Positions 63,187 through 64,000 of a stretch of DNA of 64,000 nt are shown in pieces. The notes beneath the pieces were generated by a model. The model saw only the letters and a program-made list of their open reading frames with translations. It did no database searches and was not told where the DNA came from. The stretch comes from Methylobacterium sp. DB0501 (GTDB lineage: Bacteria; Pseudomonadota; Alphaproteobacteria; Rhizobiales; Beijerinckiaceae). The stretch is taken from NCBI RefSeq assembly GCF_011043735.1, contig NZ_JAAKGV010000005.1, forward strand, positions 62,001-126,000. Direction: 5' to 3'. Made by a program: the position numbers and the translations under genes. Every line of letters starts with the position of its first letter. Within the stretch, counting starts at the first letter, position 1.

Positions 63187-63688
63187 AATCCGGATAGATG
63201 CAATAAGTTCAGGGCTATCATACGATTTCCGACCGGTCGCATCGTGAGGGACGGGATCGTGCTCTGCGAGGTCGAGGTCTTGCCGCTCACCTCACCGAAG
63301 CAACGATCGGCCACGGCGGTGCGCGCCGCGGCCGATCGGGATTTCCAGCATTGGTTGTCCAAGGCCACACAGCGTTTCGAATTGGCGCAGGAGGCCGTCG
63401 ATCGGGAATACGGCAAGGACGCCACGTTCGATCCGCACCGGACCACCGAACAATCCCCGGGGGCCCCGGCCGCAGTTGCCACGGTCTGACGATCCGCCTG
63501 CAGCACCTCGAGCCCCGCGAGTCTCGCGCTCGCTCATCCGGACCCATCCCATGGCGGACCTCCCGCGTTCCGCAGAACAGGGGAGTGTGCCATTCCCGCT
63601 TGGCTCAGGTGGGACATTCGAACTGCACGCCTACAAACATGATTCGCATAAGTAATATTATGGAACATAAACCTCGTTTTCCAGCGGT
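63187..63688. other. 500 bases downstream of the receptor
   Basis: It holds one possible small gene (63244-63489) and an A/T-rich stretch near 63635-63675. No RNA gene, repeat or element was recognised in the rest. Confidence 0.5.
63244..63489 (+). CDS. Possible small hypothetical protein
   Basis: An 81-codon frame starting at GTG, without a clear ribosome site. The product is charged and helix-prone (AADRDFQHWLSKATQRF) with third codon positions about 80 percent G or C, somewhat below neighbours. I do not recognise it. The opposite strand is also open over most of this stretch, so coding status is doubtful. Confidence 0.3.
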   Translation: MRDGIVLCEVEVLPLTSPKQRSATAVRAAADRDFQHWLSKATQRFELAQEAVDREYGKDATFDPHRTTEQSPGAPAAVATV

Positions 63689-63866
63689 TCAGCGCGGCAG
63701 CTCGATCGTGACGCCGAGATCGATGCCGTCCAGCCGCGACTGAGCCCGATCGGTCGTGAATGCGGGGGCAGCGAGCTGACCCGCTACGGCCAGGCAGGCG
63801 CGATCGCCAAGCGACAGGTCAGTCGCCCGGGTGAGCGTCCGAAGGCCCGCGCAGCGTGCTGACGCA
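63689..63866 (-). pseudogene. VapC-like PIN-domain toxin remnant (C-terminal half)
   Basis: Minus-strand reading gives LSLGDRACLAVAGQL and then PAFTTDRAQSRLDGIDLGV, ending at TGA 63691-63689. GDRAC and TDRA carry the third and fourth conserved acidic residues of PIN ribonucleases. The N-terminal half with the first two acidic residues is not found upstream, where an unrelated plus-strand frame begins near 63856. No VapB antitoxin gene is adjacent. Reads as a toxin gene cut by rearrangement. Confidence 0.65.
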
Positions 63867-64000
63867 GGCCGTCGACCGGACCGTCTGCGCTACCAGCAAC
63901 GCGGATTATTACGAGTTCGTCGGCAGAGCGCCTTGCACGGCGAACGACGCCCTCACCATCAGATACAACATCTATACCTCTCCGAATTACTTCGATACCC
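63856..64000 (+). CDS. Unidentified reading frame running off the right edge
   Basis: 48 codons open from a possible GTG at 63856 to the window end, reading VDRTVCATSNADYYEFVG and later LTIRYNIYTSPNYFDT. Tyr- and Asn-rich, unlike the random frames nearby, so it may be the inside or start of a real gene, but I do not recognise it. The start is uncertain because it abuts the VapC remnant. Confidence 0.35.
   Translation, partial: MLTQAVDRTVCATSNADYYEFVGRAPCTANDALTIRYNIYTSPNYFDT

Overview
The window is very GC-rich DNA (about 70 percent by eye). Nearly every gene has GC-ending codons, and operons are packed with 4-base ATGA or GTGA overlaps. The gene families and codon use (TRAP transporters, TIGR02444 protein, many branched-chain-type ABC binding proteins) suggest an alphaproteobacterium of the Rhizobiales, most like Methylobacterium. 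That placement is inference; there is no rRNA or other marker here. I saw no tRNA, rRNA, CRISPR array or complete insertion sequence.

Layout. (1) 1-9745, minus strand: the end of a TIGR02444 protein, then a 2-furoate catabolic operon (hmfABCDE-like: molybdenum furoyl-CoA dehydrogenase, furoyl-CoA ligase, 2-oxoglutaryl-CoA hydrolase) with an MFS carrier and an AraC-type regulator upstream. (2) 9806-13474: a decayed strip with a broken sodium:solute symporter, an agmatinase-family gene starting at TTG, about 1 kb without recognisable genes, and a lone integrase catalytic domain. (3) 13710-20614: a TRAP uptake operon diverging from a LysR regulator, followed by three genes (SAF-domain oxidoreductase, ABM-domain protein, 3-hydroxyisobutyrate-dehydrogenase family) that look like a sugar-acid or hydroxy-acid route. 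Two near-identical 43-base elements flank the lysR gene in inverted orientation.

(4) 20894-49077: a large catabolic island. It starts with hydrolase, zinc alcohol dehydrogenase, binding protein and Baeyer-Villiger monooxygenase, then a MarR regulator, acyl-CoA dehydrogenase, medium-chain reductase, a MaoC/CitE-like lyase/CoA-transferase/BKACE operon, and a long operon of APH kinase, DUF7064-type protein, CaiB CoA-transferase, HyuA/HyuB, SDR and a second flavin monooxygenase. A complete branched-chain-type ABC transporter and one extra binding protein follow. Four promoter regions here share a 13-base motif, AT[AC]GTACG[CT][TC]AG[CT], including that of the marR gene, so I infer one MarR-controlled regulon taking up and degrading one family of compounds, probably a cyclic or branched ketone. 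The substrate is unknown, and this is the best candidate for an undescribed pathway.

(5) 49430-63186: a staphyloferrin B-type siderophore cluster, sbnA to sbnI in the same order as in Staphylococcus aureus, divergent from a TonB-dependent receptor. SbnE and SbnF are fused into one 1134-residue double synthetase, and SbnI is reduced to its ParB/serine-kinase domain. (6) 63187-64000: mostly non-coding, with a VapC-like toxin remnant abutting the start of an unrelated reading frame that leaves the window.
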